A stretch of DNA of 64,000 bases from Pseudobowmanella zhangzhouensis (GTDB taxonomy: Bacteria > Pseudomonadota > Gammaproteobacteria > Enterobacterales > Alteromonadaceae), in NCBI RefSeq assembly GCF_042662685.1, contig NZ_JBHSYO010000004.1, forward strand, positions 310,001-374,000. Direction: 5' to 3'. Under the pieces are notes generated by a model. It was given only the letters and a program-made list of their open reading frames with translations, was not told the origin of the DNA and ran no database searches. The position numbers were made by a program, and so were the translations under genes. Shown piece by piece: positions 44,322 through 52,829 of this stretch (its first letter is position 1; each line of letters starts with the position of its first letter).

Positions 44322-44503
44322 ACGCCACTCCCATTTTTAGACGGTATTTAACAAATATGCCTGGCACAGGGGTTTCACAAGGCCCTGACATGAAAAATCC
44401 CACAACATTGACTAAATTATCGTCTTGTTAGCCGGTTTACTATTCCCTGCATAACAACAGGGAATCATCATCGTGAAAACAAATAACAATATTTAACGAA
44501 CAT

Positions 44504-44532
44504 TTGCGCTTTAAACCCAGTTGATCCATAAT
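44504..44532 (+). promoter_or_regulatory. gapA promoter
   Basis: TTGCGC (44504-44509), 17-bp spacer, CATAAT (44527-44532). The expected transcription start falls inside the HexR-type palindrome that begins 4 bases after the -10 box. Confidence 0.6.
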
Positions 44533-44535
44533 TTT

Positions 44536-44550
44536 TGTAATTTATTTACA
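44536..44550. promoter_or_regulatory. HexR operator at gapA
   Basis: TGTAATTTATTTACA matches the HexR consensus (TGTAATTAAATTACA) in both half-sites, with two mismatches in the centre. It lies over the predicted gapA transcription start, where a bound HexR would block initiation. Confidence 0.8.
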
Positions 44551-44579
44551 TTATTTAATTTCAAAAAGTAGGAACAGTC

Positions 44580-45575
44580 ATGACAATCAAAGTTGGCATT
44601 AACGGTTTTGGTCGCATCGGACGCTTCGTGTTTCGTGCCGCCTGTGAAAGAACAGATATCGAAGTCGTTGGCATCAATGATTTGCTCGACGTTGATTATA
44701 TGGCCTACATGCTGAAATATGACTCTACCCACGGCCAGTTCAAAGGCTCCGTCGAGGTGGTTGATGGTCAACTGATTGTCAATGGCAAAAGCATTCGCGT
44801 CAGCGCCGAGCGTGATCCGGCCGCGCTGGCCTGGGGCGACATCGGTGTTGACGTAGTAGTCGAGTCGACCGGCTTGTTCTTAACTGACGAGACAGCGCGC
44901 AAACACATTCAGGCAGGAGCCAAGAAAGTGGTGTTGTCGGCCCCTTCTAAGGACGATACTCCGATGTTCGTGATGGGCGTAAACCATGACAGCTACGCGG
45001 GGCAAGATATTGTTTCTAATGCCTCTTGCACAACAAACTGTCTGGCACCGCTGGCCAAAGTTCTGCACGACAATTTCGGTATTGTCGATGGCCTGATGAC
45101 CACAGTTCACGCTACCACCGCTACGCAAAAAACCGTTGATGGTCCGTCTGCTAAAGACTGGCGCGGTGGCCGTGGCGCTTCACAAAATATTATTCCGTCT
45201 TCAACCGGTGCCGCCAAAGCGGTCGGTAAAGTCATTCCTGCATTAAACGGAAAATTGACCGGCATGGCGTTTCGTGTGCCAACCGCCGATGTATCGGTAG
45301 TAGATTTAACCGTCAATCTGGCCAAACCTGCCAGCTACGAACAAATCTGCGCAGCGATGAAAGCCGCCAGTGAAGGCGAACTGAAAGGAATTCTGGGCTA
45401 CACCGAAGATGCCGTTGTGTCACAGGATTTTATCGGTGACACCCGTACCTCTGTTTTTGACAAAGAAGCAGGCATTGCGCTTACCGATACCTTTGTCAAA
45501 GTGGTAAGCTGGTACGACAACGAAATTGGTTACTCAAATAAAGTATTGGATCTGGTCGCGCACATTTCGCGCTAA
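44580..45575 (+). CDS. gapA: Glyceraldehyde-3-phosphate dehydrogenase GapA
   Basis: Main glycolytic GAPDH. The standard-length 331-residue protein has GINGFGRIGRFVFRAA, the catalytic cysteine in SNASCTTNCLAPL and the C-terminal WYDNEIGYSNKV. It is divergent from msrB and followed by yeaD, the msrB-gapA-yeaD order of E. coli. A HexR palindrome in its promoter links it to the Entner-Doudoroff regulon encoded 5-10 kb away. Confidence 0.98.
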   Translation: MTIKVGINGFGRIGRFVFRAACERTDIEVVGINDLLDVDYMAYMLKYDSTHGQFKGSVEVVDGQLIVNGKSIRVSAERDPAALAWGDIGVDVVVESTGLFLTDETARKHIQAGAKKVVLSAPSKDDTPMFVMGVNHDSYAGQDIVSNASCTTNCLAPLAKVLHDNFGIVDGLMTTVHATTATQKTVDGPSAKDWRGGRGASQNIIPSSTGAAKAVGKVIPALNGKLTGMAFRVPTADVSVVDLTVNLAKPASYEQICAAMKAASEGELKGILGYTEDAVVSQDFIGDTRTSVFDKEAGIALTDTFVKVVSWYDNEIGYSNKVLDLVAHISR

Positions 45576-45591
45576 TCCAAATAAACTGATG

Positions 45592-45617
45592 AAAAGCGAC
45601 CGATTGGTCGCTTTTTT
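45592..45617 (+). terminator. gapA terminator
   Basis: AAAAGCGACC-GATT-GGTCGCTTTTTT between gapA and yeaD; yeaD is reached only by read-through or its own weak promoter. Confidence 0.9.
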
Positions 45618-45631
45618 CATTTCGGAGAGTT

Positions 45632-46474
45632 ATGCATCGCAGTAATTATCTGACCGTTACCAGTAATGATCACGGTCTCGATATTCTTCATATCGATAAC
45701 CCCTACGCCAGCGCCAGCATCGCGTTATTCGGCGGGCACGTATTAACCTTTACGCCAAAACATGATGGCAGGCCGCGCCTGTGGATGAGTGAACAAGCCA
45801 TATTGGATGGCAGCAAACCGATCCGCGGAGGGATCCCCATTTGCTGGCCGTGGTTTGGCCCCCATCCAAGCGAAACAGGGGCGCCGCAACATGGCTATTT
45901 GCGTACCCTGCAATGGCAGCTTATTCAAAGCAGTGATACTCAAACAGGCACCGAGTTATTACTGGAGCCGTCATATACTCAGGCATCCTGGTTTACGTCT
46001 CCTTGCTCGGTAAAACTAAAAGTGCTGGTAGGATGCTATTTAGAGGTATCGCTGATCACCCGCAATGGCAGTCAAAACCCGGTGCAAATTGGCGCGGCAC
46101 TGCACAGTTATTTGCATGTGGATGATATTCATCAGGTTCAGATAGATGGTTTAACCGGCGTATTTATTGATAAAACGGCTGACGCCAACATCGCGCAAAC
46201 ACCCGAATCCTATGGTATTGACGCGGAAACTGACCGAGTGCATTTGTGCCGGATTAACGATGTGTCGGTACGCACCCACCAGTTGACACAACGCCTGACC
46301 CAGCAGGGGCATGACTCTGTGGTTATCTGGAATCCCTGGCGGGAAAAGAGCCAAAGCATGCAGGATATGGCGGATGACGGCTACCTCACTATGCTATGTG
46401 TCGAGGCTGCAGTCACTCAGGGCCTGACGCTCGAACCGGGTGAACAACATAGTTTGACGCAGTCCATCTATTGA
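45632..46474 (+). CDS. yeaD: Glucose-6-phosphate 1-epimerase-type mutarotase YeaD
   Basis: Interconverts alpha/beta anomers of hexose-6-phosphates (YeaD/aldose-1-epimerase-like family). The 280-residue beta-sandwich has IRGGIPICWPWFGPH, APQHGYLRT with the conserved His, ALHSYLHVDD and the catalytic Glu expected in CVEAAV near the C-terminus. ATG 45632 has GGAGAG upstream. Supplying the beta anomer to Zwf is its likely benefit here. Confidence 0.93.
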   Translation: MHRSNYLTVTSNDHGLDILHIDNPYASASIALFGGHVLTFTPKHDGRPRLWMSEQAILDGSKPIRGGIPICWPWFGPHPSETGAPQHGYLRTLQWQLIQSSDTQTGTELLLEPSYTQASWFTSPCSVKLKVLVGCYLEVSLITRNGSQNPVQIGAALHSYLHVDDIHQVQIDGLTGVFIDKTADANIAQTPESYGIDAETDRVHLCRINDVSVRTHQLTQRLTQQGHDSVVIWNPWREKSQSMQDMADDGYLTMLCVEAAVTQGLTLEPGEQHSLTQSIY

Positions 46475-46480
46475 TGGACT
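46461..46480. terminator. Palindrome at the yeaD / DUF3833 gene junction
   Basis: AGTCCATC-TATT-GATGGACT, a perfect 8-bp stem with a 4-nt loop, contains both stop codons of two convergent genes. It has no T-tract, so it may protect both mRNA 3' ends rather than terminate. Confidence 0.5.
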
Positions 46481-47037
46481 GCGCGAAAGTCTTCACAACC
46501 ATTCACACCATGGCTTTTATCAAAAAAGATAGATAACTCAGCTACCGTGATGCCAAACTTCTGCATATAAGTGCGGTTCATCAGACGCTGGTTATCTAAC
46601 TGATACATCCAGTCATCCATAAATACCGTCATGCTGCTGTCTTCCAGTTGCAAATTTAAATTGTATTGCCAGTGAAACACTGAGCCGACCGTTGCGCCTC
46701 GCGCCGTCCCTTCGACATCACCGGCACTACCTGTAACACTGCCATCAGGCTTGACTGAAATCTGCCATTTTCGGGTTTGGCGTTCGCCATCAGCAAAATA
46801 GAATTGCTCATCGAGAACCCCCTCGCCCCCCTGCCAACTTGGGGTGATCTCCACACAAAAACGTCGGGTCGCTTTACCACTGTAATCCTGTAACAGGCCC
46901 CAGGCAGTCATTGGCTGGTCAAAATACTGGTTAAGTCTGAATTGTGGTTTATCCGCTGTGTAATCGTCTAAATCCACTGAACAACCACTCAACAGAACGC
47001 TACCTAGTACAGCGATGCCACATAGCATTTTGTGCAT
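46468..47037 (-). CDS. DUF3833-family lipoprotein
   Basis: A 189-residue lipoprotein with signal peptide MHKMLCGIAVLGSVLLSGC (lipidated Cys19). The mature part is rich in beta strands with lipocalin-like spacing (FRLNQYFDQPMTAWGLLQDYSG, HWQYNLNLQLEDSSMTVFMDDWMYQLDNQRLMNR), matching DUF3833 proteins. These are often near cyclopropane-fatty-acid genes in other bacteria, but no such genes are here. It overlaps yeaD by 7 bases, tail to tail. Confidence 0.85.
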   Translation of the reverse strand: MHKMLCGIAVLGSVLLSGCSVDLDDYTADKPQFRLNQYFDQPMTAWGLLQDYSGKATRRFCVEITPSWQGGEGVLDEQFYFADGERQTRKWQISVKPDGSVTGSAGDVEGTARGATVGSVFHWQYNLNLQLEDSSMTVFMDDWMYQLDNQRLMNRTYMQKFGITVAELSIFFDKSHGVNGCEDFRAVHQ

Positions 47038-47110
47038 TTTTAAATCCTTATTTGCTGCGATTTATTTCAACAGCAGTACGGAAATGACACAGATTCAGAC
47101 CATCAGGTAG

Positions 47111-47137
47111 AAAAAAAGCCGCGATTGCGGCTTTGTA
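47111..47137 (-). terminator. Terminator after the displaced eda tail
   Basis: AAAGCCGC-GATT-GCGGCTTT with a T-tract on the minus strand. It closely resembles the eda terminator at 48674-48700 and lies at the same distance from the copied eda end. Confidence 0.8.
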
Positions 47138-47146
47138 TTTCAGGTT

Positions 47147-47193
47147 ATTTGGCGCCCTCGACGGCCGTGCGGGCTAATTCAGTAATTTGTGCC
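47147..47193 (-). pseudogene. Displaced 3' end of an eda gene
   Basis: The minus strand reads ...AQITELARTAVEGAK-stop, the last 15 codons of an eda gene. The real eda (48706) ends ...AQITELARTAVEGAR-stop. Bases 47161-47193 are identical to 48722-48754 (33 of 33); the flanking bases have drifted. Upstream of this stretch homology stops. It is not expressed as a gene by itself. Confidence 0.85.
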
Positions 47194-47221
47194 AATCCGA
47201 ACAAACATCATGATTCCCCCG

Positions 47222-48604
47222 TTAAGGACGATCAACATCCATCGGCAGCCGGATAACTACACAGGTTCCCTGGTCTACATCTGACTGAATAGTGAATTGC
47301 CCTTTTAATTGCTGATTAACGAGGTTGTATACGATGGACAGACCCAACCCCGATCCCCCGAGATGTCGTCTTGTAGTAAAAAACGGTTGTGTTGCATTCG
47401 CCAGTACTTTAGCGGACATACCGTTTCCATTGTCGGTGATGCGCATAACAACATGTGGAGCGTCAATTGTTGCGCAGAGGTTCACCTGATTGTCCTCCCT
47501 GTCAGCGCGTCCGGCAAAGCCGTGAATACAGGCATTAAGTACCAGATTCGACAAAATTTGCGCGATAGCTCCGGGGAACGTCCTGATCGGGATTGCGCCC
47601 TCGCAGATTACACGGATTTTCACCTGATATTGTTTGCCAAGGGGGCGCAAATTAGACGTTACCATCTCGATATAATCGGCTAAATCGATCATCTCTTTGT
47701 CATATACAAACTGATCGACAGCTGTCTTTTTAAAATTGCGAACTAAGGTTGCTGCCCTTTCCAGATTGCGAGTCACTGCCCCCAGTGCTTCATCGCTGAA
47801 CTGGAAGAATGTCTGCATTTTTTGGCGGGATAATCTGTCGTCATTAAAATATCCTAAAAGTTTTTTAAGACTCTCCTGTTGTGCAGTTACCGCTGTAATA
47901 GCGACGCCGAGCGGATTGTTAATTTCATGCGCTACACCGGCCACCAGATTGCCCAGCGCCGCCATTTTTTCACTTTCAATTAACTGCTGTTGCGTGGCCT
48001 TAAGGCGCGATAAGTTCTCTTCTAACTGCTGGGTGCGCGCTTTGACTGTCTGTTCCAATTCGGCCTTATTCGCTTCCAGTTGACGCTGATACAGCAGTGA
48101 ATTGGCAGCATTTTTTGCCCGCCCATACAAATCGGCTAATCCACTGGCAAAGCTGATATCTGTATCCCGCCACACCCTCGCAGGACCAATATGTTCACAG
48201 CAGAGAATACCGATGACGTTACTTTTGTAACGCAGGGGAACATCCAACATGGAATTGATCCCAAGTGGTGTCAGATAGGTCGCTGAGAATTCATTAGTGG
48301 ATGGGTGCTGATGCGCATCATCGGCGGCAATCACTCGCTCTTTATCTAGTGCCGCGAAATAGTTGGGGAAGTCCTGACGTTGTAACAGTAACGACTCAAC
48401 CTCCAACTGATGCCAGCTATCGATCACAAGTTCACACTCAATACCATTGCGATCTTCACTCCATAACCAGATACCGGCACGATGAATATTCAAGCCCTTG
48501 AGGGCTGCCTCAATCAACAATCGGGTACTATGAAGCAAATCACCGCCATCGAGTGATGGATCTGTAGAGACTTTAAGCAGCAGCGCCTGAAAGTTGTCTG
48601 TCAC
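47222..48604 (-). CDS. Orphan GAF-domain sensor histidine kinase
   Basis: A 460-residue cytosolic histidine kinase with no membrane segment. It has a GAF domain (about 20-165; NSMLDVPLRYKSNVIGILCCEH), a coiled coil (about 172-212) and a HisKA dimerisation domain with H226 in LVAGVAHEINNPLG. The HATPase domain has N box LSNLVLNACIHGF, G1 ITDNGNGM and G2 GGSGLGLSI. No response regulator is adjacent. The start is GTG 48604 without a clear Shine-Dalgarno. It is the only gene between two copies of the eda 3' end, implying acquisition. Confidence 0.9.
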   Translation of the reverse strand: MTDNFQALLLKVSTDPSLDGGDLLHSTRLLIEAALKGLNIHRAGIWLWSEDRNGIECELVIDSWHQLEVESLLLQRQDFPNYFAALDKERVIAADDAHQHPSTNEFSATYLTPLGINSMLDVPLRYKSNVIGILCCEHIGPARVWRDTDISFASGLADLYGRAKNAANSLLYQRQLEANKAELEQTVKARTQQLEENLSRLKATQQQLIESEKMAALGNLVAGVAHEINNPLGVAITAVTAQQESLKKLLGYFNDDRLSRQKMQTFFQFSDEALGAVTRNLERAATLVRNFKKTAVDQFVYDKEMIDLADYIEMVTSNLRPLGKQYQVKIRVICEGAIPIRTFPGAIAQILSNLVLNACIHGFAGRADREDNQVNLCATIDAPHVVMRITDNGNGMSAKVLANATQPFFTTRRHLGGSGLGLSIVYNLVNQQLKGQFTIQSDVDQGTCVVIRLPMDVDRP

Positions 48605-48673
48605 CTGAACATCGGGAGTACGCGATTGTCATATCACAATAAATTGCTACGCGTGGAATTACCAGTAATTCAC

Positions 48674-48700
48674 AAAAAAGCCGCAATGACTGCGGCTTTT
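48674..48700 (-). terminator. eda terminator
   Basis: AAAAGCCGCA-ATGAC-TGCGGCTTTT plus T-tract on the minus strand; ends the zwf-pgl-edd-glk-eda operon. Confidence 0.88.
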
Positions 48701-48705
48701 ACTTT

Positions 48706-49347
48706 TTAGCGGGCGCCTTCTACGGCCGTGCGGGCTAATTCAGTAATTTGTGCCCAGTCGCCGGCTTGCATGGCTTTCTCAGGAGCCACCCAGGAGCCGC
48801 CTACACAGCGAATATTAGGCAAGGCCAGATAATCACGGTAGTTATTTGGACCGATGCCACCAGTGGGACAGAAGGTCACCTGAGGGAATGGGCCACCGAT
48901 AGATTTCAGCGCGCCAACGCCACCCACCGCCTCGGCCGGGAAGAACTTGAAGTGATCATAACCTTTGTCCAGCCCCATCATTAGTTCTGAAATAGAAGAA
49001 ATACCCGGAATCAGCGGGATTGAACCAGCATTACCGGCATCCAGTAAGCTACTGGTCAGGCCCGGGCTAATGGCAAATTGTGCCCCCGCTGCTGTTACGT
49101 CAGCTAACTGTTGAGCCGTGGTGACCGTGCCGGCACCAATACAAGCGCCAGGCACTTCTTCGGCAATTTTACGGATGGCATCCATCGCCACAGGGGTACG
49201 CAGGGTAACTTCCAGCACAGAAATTCCCCCAGCCATCAAGGCTTTTGCCAATGGCACCGCATGAGCCAAATCGTTTAATACGATAACCGGTACAACCGGG
49301 CCTTTTGCAAAGATGTCTGCGGCAGACGTTTTCCAGTTGCTACTCAT
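48706..49347 (-). CDS. eda: KDPG/KHG aldolase
   Basis: Cleaves 2-keto-3-deoxy-6-phosphogluconate to pyruvate and glyceraldehyde-3-P. The 213-residue TIM barrel has the catalytic Glu in LEVTLRTPVA, CIGAGTVT and the Schiff-base lysine in YDHFKFFPAE. Its ATG overlaps the glk stop (ATGA). The last ~45 bases and terminator recur at 47.1-47.2 kb, on the far side of a histidine kinase gene. Confidence 0.98.
   Translation of the reverse strand: MSSNWKTSAADIFAKGPVVPVIVLNDLAHAVPLAKALMAGGISVLEVTLRTPVAMDAIRKIAEEVPGACIGAGTVTTAQQLADVTAAGAQFAISPGLTSSLLDAGNAGSIPLIPGISSISELMMGLDKGYDHFKFFPAEAVGGVGALKSIGGPFPQVTFCPTGGIGPNNYRDYLALPNIRCVGGSWVAPEKAMQAGDWAQITELARTAVEGAR
48722..48754. repeat. 33-bp direct repeat, eda copy
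   Basis: Identical to 47161-47193, in the same orientation, 1561 bp apart. It lies in the last codons of eda. Position inside a gene's 3' end is typical of integration sites that restore the target gene. Confidence 0.9.
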
Positions 49348-50303
49348 ACGGATTCCTTAGCATGCTGTTGAAGATAAGCCGCCGCGCCTAACAGACCATG
49401 GTCCGGCTCAGTAATTAAATAAATAGGGATGGGACGCACATAACTGGCAAAGCGGCCCTTGTCTTCAAAACGGGCGCGTAATTCACTCCGTTGAATAAAC
49501 TCAATAAAGCGCTGTGCTATGCCGCCAGCGATATACACACCACCAAAGGTGCCGAGGGTTAGCGCCAGATTGCCGGCGAAACTACCCATTACCTTACAAA
49601 ACTGATTTAACGTGGCTACGCACACCTCGTCTTCACCGTTTAATGCGCGCTCGGTTACTTCGGCAGGCGAGCGGCAGCTGACCGGCTTGCCATGATAATC
49701 TGACAGGGCCTGATAAATTTGCAGGATCCCCGGTCCGGAAATTAATTGTTCCGCCGAGACATGGCTGAAATGGCGGCGCAAAAACTGCCAGATATGCAGG
49801 TCAACATCGTCAATCGGTGCGAAATCCACATGGCCACCTTCACCAGGCAGAGCTTTCCAGCCTTCGGTCACCGGGACCAGATGCCCAACGCCTAGTCCGG
49901 TTCCCGGACCGAACACCGCCAGCGGGGTATTGGCTTTGGGTTTGTCGCCGCCAATCTGCACTTTTTGGGTGTCATCCAGCACAGGTAATGACATTGACAC
50001 GGCTGTGTAATCGTTGATCACAAACAGTTCAGTCAGCCCAAGTTTCTGGCGTGTCGCTTCGATAGAAAAACGCCAAAAATGGTTGGTCATGCGCACATCA
50101 TCACCATTTACCGGACAGGCAATCCCGATACAACCAGCGGTGAAGGCATATTGCGGATAGGTTTGAAAATACAAACCCAGCGCATCAGAAATATCCGAGA
50201 AGTCCTTGCACAGGTACTTTTCAATATCCAACAATTTGCCGCACTCAGTGCGTGCAATGCGGATATTGGTGCCCCCTACATCGGCAACAAAACGCGCACT
50301 CAT
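49344..50303 (-). CDS. glk: Glucokinase
   Basis: Phosphorylates glucose with ATP. The 319-residue protein has the phosphate loop FVADVGGTNIRIA, glucose-binding LFVINDYTAVS, FGPGTGLGVGHL and GEGGHVDFAP. The start MSARFVADVGG (50303) overlaps the edd stop as ATGA; the frame extends 11 codons further into edd without support. Placed between edd and eda, it makes the operon a full glucose-to-pyruvate route. Confidence 0.96.
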   Translation of the reverse strand: MSARFVADVGGTNIRIARTECGKLLDIEKYLCKDFSDISDALGLYFQTYPQYAFTAGCIGIACPVNGDDVRMTNHFWRFSIEATRQKLGLTELFVINDYTAVSMSLPVLDDTQKVQIGGDKPKANTPLAVFGPGTGLGVGHLVPVTEGWKALPGEGGHVDFAPIDDVDLHIWQFLRRHFSHVSAEQLISGPGILQIYQALSDYHGKPVSCRSPAEVTERALNGEDEVCVATLNQFCKVMGSFAGNLALTLGTFGGVYIAGGIAQRFIEFIQRSELRARFEDKGRFASYVRPIPIYLITEPDHGLLGAAAYLQQHAKESV

Positions 50304-52129
50304 GCCTGCTGCTCCTGAGTAGCAAACAATGAGCAAGCGCCCTGCTCAGCACCCGTTAACTGACTACGCATGCCAGTAAACAACTCCCGGCCCATGCCGA
50401 CCAAATGATGTTCAAGCTGGGCTTTTACAGCCTCGCGAGCCTCCAGCTCGACATCATCTACCAGTAAGCGCATCACGCCTTTATCGGCATCCAGTTCAAT
50501 CATGTCACCGTTTTGCACTTTGGCGAGTAAGCCTCCGTTATAGGCTTCAGGGGTTACATGGATTGCTGCAGGCACTTTGCCGGATGCCCCAGACATGCGT
50601 CCATCGGTTACCAACGCCACATTAAAACCGCGGTCTTGCAATACCCCAAGCGGAGGTGTCAAACGGTGCAGTTCAGGCATACCAATCGCTTTGGGCCCCT
50701 GGAAACGCACGACCACAATACAATCTTTATCTAATTCACCCGCCTGGAATGACTTATCCAGTTCGAACTGATCTTCAAATACCACCGCAGGAGCGGTAAT
50801 GATGCCCTTGCCTTCTCTAAGCGCAGAGGTCTTCATTACGGCGCGGCCCAGATTACCTTCCAGCACAGACAAACCGCCGTCCGGCTTAAATGGCGTTTCC
50901 ACCGATGCCACAACCTGAGGATCCAGCGAGGTTTTCGGTCCATCCCGCCATTCCAGTTCGCCATCATTGAGAACAGGTTCTTTGGTATACAGGTCCAGCC
51001 CCTGACCACAAATAGTCTGAACATCGTTATGCAGCAGACCGGCATCCAGTAACTGTTTAAACAACAATGACATACCACCGGCGGCAGTAAAGTGGTTGAT
51101 GTCCGCCGACCCATTAGGGTAAATGCGGGTCAGTAGTGGCGTAGCCTTGGACAGATCGGAGAAATCATCCCATGTCAGGGTATAACCAGCAGCCTTTGCT
51201 ACTGCAACTAAGTGCATGGTGTGGTTAGTGGAGCCCCCTGTTGCCAGCAATGCCACTACGCCATTGACAATAGATTTGGCATCAACAATATGGCCGATAG
51301 GCATGTAGTTACCGCTGATATCGGTCAGACGTGTTACCTGTTTGGCGGCCGCTTTAGTTAACGCATCACGCAGCGGCGTGCCCGGGTTCACAAAGGATGA
51401 GCCCGGCAAATGCAATCCCATCGTCTCAACCACTAACTGGTTGCTGTTGGCAGTACCATAGAAGGTACAGGTACCGGCTGAGTGATATGACTTAGACTCG
51501 GCTTCCAGCAATTCTTCACGGGACGCTTTACCCTCCGCATACGCCTGACGTACACGGGCTTTTTCTTTATTCGGGATACCTGATGGCATCGGACCGGCCG
51601 GTACAAATACAGTTGGCAAATGACCAAACGCCAGTGAACCAATCAGTAAACCGGGAACAATTTTGTCACAGATCCCCAGCATCAGCGCAGCGTCAAACAT
51701 ATTATGTGACAGGGCTACCGCGGTAGACATAGCAATCACGTCACGGCTCATCAGGCTCAAATCCATACCCGGATTGCCCTGCGTTACACCGTCACACATC
51801 GCTGGTACACCACCGGCAAATTGCGCCACACTGCCAGCTTCGCGAATCGCCTCTTTCAGGATCTGAGGATACGTTTCATAAGGCTGGTGAGCTGACAACA
51901 TGTCATTATAAGACGACACGATAGCCACATTAGCCTTAGTCATACTGCGTAAATCTGCCTTTTCGGAGGCACTACAGGCAGCGAAACCATGGGCTAAGTT
52001 ACCGCAGGACAATACGCCACGGTGTGGCCCTTGCCGACGAGCGTGTTCAATTTTGTCCAGATAGGCGCGACGCTCAGTTTGACTGCGTTCAATAATCCGC
52101 TGAGTCACTTCCTGAATAATACTGTTCAT
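50300..52129 (-). CDS. edd: 6-phosphogluconate dehydratase
   Basis: Makes KDPG from 6-phosphogluconate. The 609-residue IlvD/Edd-family Fe-S enzyme shows GVPAMCDGVTQGNPGMDLSLMSRDVIAMS, GTCTFYGTANSN and the C-terminal VTDGRMSGASGKVPAAIHVTPEA. Cluster cysteines are expected in CDGVTQG and AGTCTFYG. It lies 12 bases after pgl. Confidence 0.98.
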   Translation of the reverse strand: MNSIIQEVTQRIIERSQTERRAYLDKIEHARRQGPHRGVLSCGNLAHGFAACSASEKADLRSMTKANVAIVSSYNDMLSAHQPYETYPQILKEAIREAGSVAQFAGGVPAMCDGVTQGNPGMDLSLMSRDVIAMSTAVALSHNMFDAALMLGICDKIVPGLLIGSLAFGHLPTVFVPAGPMPSGIPNKEKARVRQAYAEGKASREELLEAESKSYHSAGTCTFYGTANSNQLVVETMGLHLPGSSFVNPGTPLRDALTKAAAKQVTRLTDISGNYMPIGHIVDAKSIVNGVVALLATGGSTNHTMHLVAVAKAAGYTLTWDDFSDLSKATPLLTRIYPNGSADINHFTAAGGMSLLFKQLLDAGLLHNDVQTICGQGLDLYTKEPVLNDGELEWRDGPKTSLDPQVVASVETPFKPDGGLSVLEGNLGRAVMKTSALREGKGIITAPAVVFEDQFELDKSFQAGELDKDCIVVVRFQGPKAIGMPELHRLTPPLGVLQDRGFNVALVTDGRMSGASGKVPAAIHVTPEAYNGGLLAKVQNGDMIELDADKGVMRLLVDDVELEAREAVKAQLEHHLVGMGRELFTGMRSQLTGAEQGACSLFATQEQQA

Positions 52130-52141
52130 TTACAAAGTCTC

Positions 52142-52828
52142 CTACGCAGCCCAGATAAGCTCGACATCGGCGTTTTGCAACACCGCACGAATGGGCATTT
52201 CCAGACTGTCATCCGCTGATAACGCTTGGTCTAAAACGGCTTTTTTCTTATCACCGGTTAAATGCAAAAAGATATTACGACTGTTCAATAATGCCGGCAG
52301 CGTCAATGAAATACGCTGATGTGGTGCCGTCGTCGGCTGCACTGCGATTAGAGTTTGTCCTGAGTGCATATCCAGACCGGCCTTTATTTGCTCAGAACAA
52401 GGGAACAATGACGCAGTATGGCCGTCCTCTCCCATGCCGAGAATCAGCACATCGAATGGTCTGGCCATAGCATTGACCCGCTCGGTGACTTCAGTGATAG
52501 CATCATTGGCGTCCGCCGCTGTCGTCGTCAGAGAGACAAAGTGAGCGGCGGCGGCGTTATTTTTTAACAGGTGTGTGCGCACCAGCTTCTCGTTGCTCGC
52601 CTCATCGTCTGCACTGACCCAGCGCTCATCGGCCAGGCTGACATCCACATTTGACCAGTCCACATCGGCCTGACTGAGGATTTCAAATAATCCCACCGGG
52701 GTACGGCCGCCAGAGACCAATAAACTGGCGCGGCCCTGACGTGCAATACTGTTTTGCAGTATATGTGCGATGCGTGCAGCAAACTGTTCGTTCAGTTCCT
52801 GCTGAGTTGCATAATGAGTTTCGCGCAT
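52142..52828 (-). CDS. pgl: 6-phosphogluconolactonase
   Basis: Hydrolyses 6-phosphogluconolactone. The 228-residue DevB/SOL-type protein has LLVSGGRTPVGLFE, SLADERWVSADDEASN and LGMGEDGHTASLFP. I chose ATG 52828, one base after the zwf stop; the frame runs far upstream into zwf but that part is a shadow. Confidence 0.96.
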   Translation of the reverse strand: MRETHYATQQELNEQFAARIAHILQNSIARQGRASLLVSGGRTPVGLFEILSQADVDWSNVDVSLADERWVSADDEASNEKLVRTHLLKNNAAAAHFVSLTTTAADANDAITEVTERVNAMARPFDVLILGMGEDGHTASLFPCSEQIKAGLDMHSGQTLIAVQPTTAPHQRISLTLPALLNSRNIFLHLTGDKKKAVLDQALSADDSLEMPIRAVLQNADVELIWAA

Positions 52829-52829
52829 G

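Noticed and set aside
47151..47221. The eda-like tail as a C-terminal part of the kinase gene
   Set aside because: It lies after the kinase stop codon (47222-47224) and matches the end of eda, not a kinase domain.
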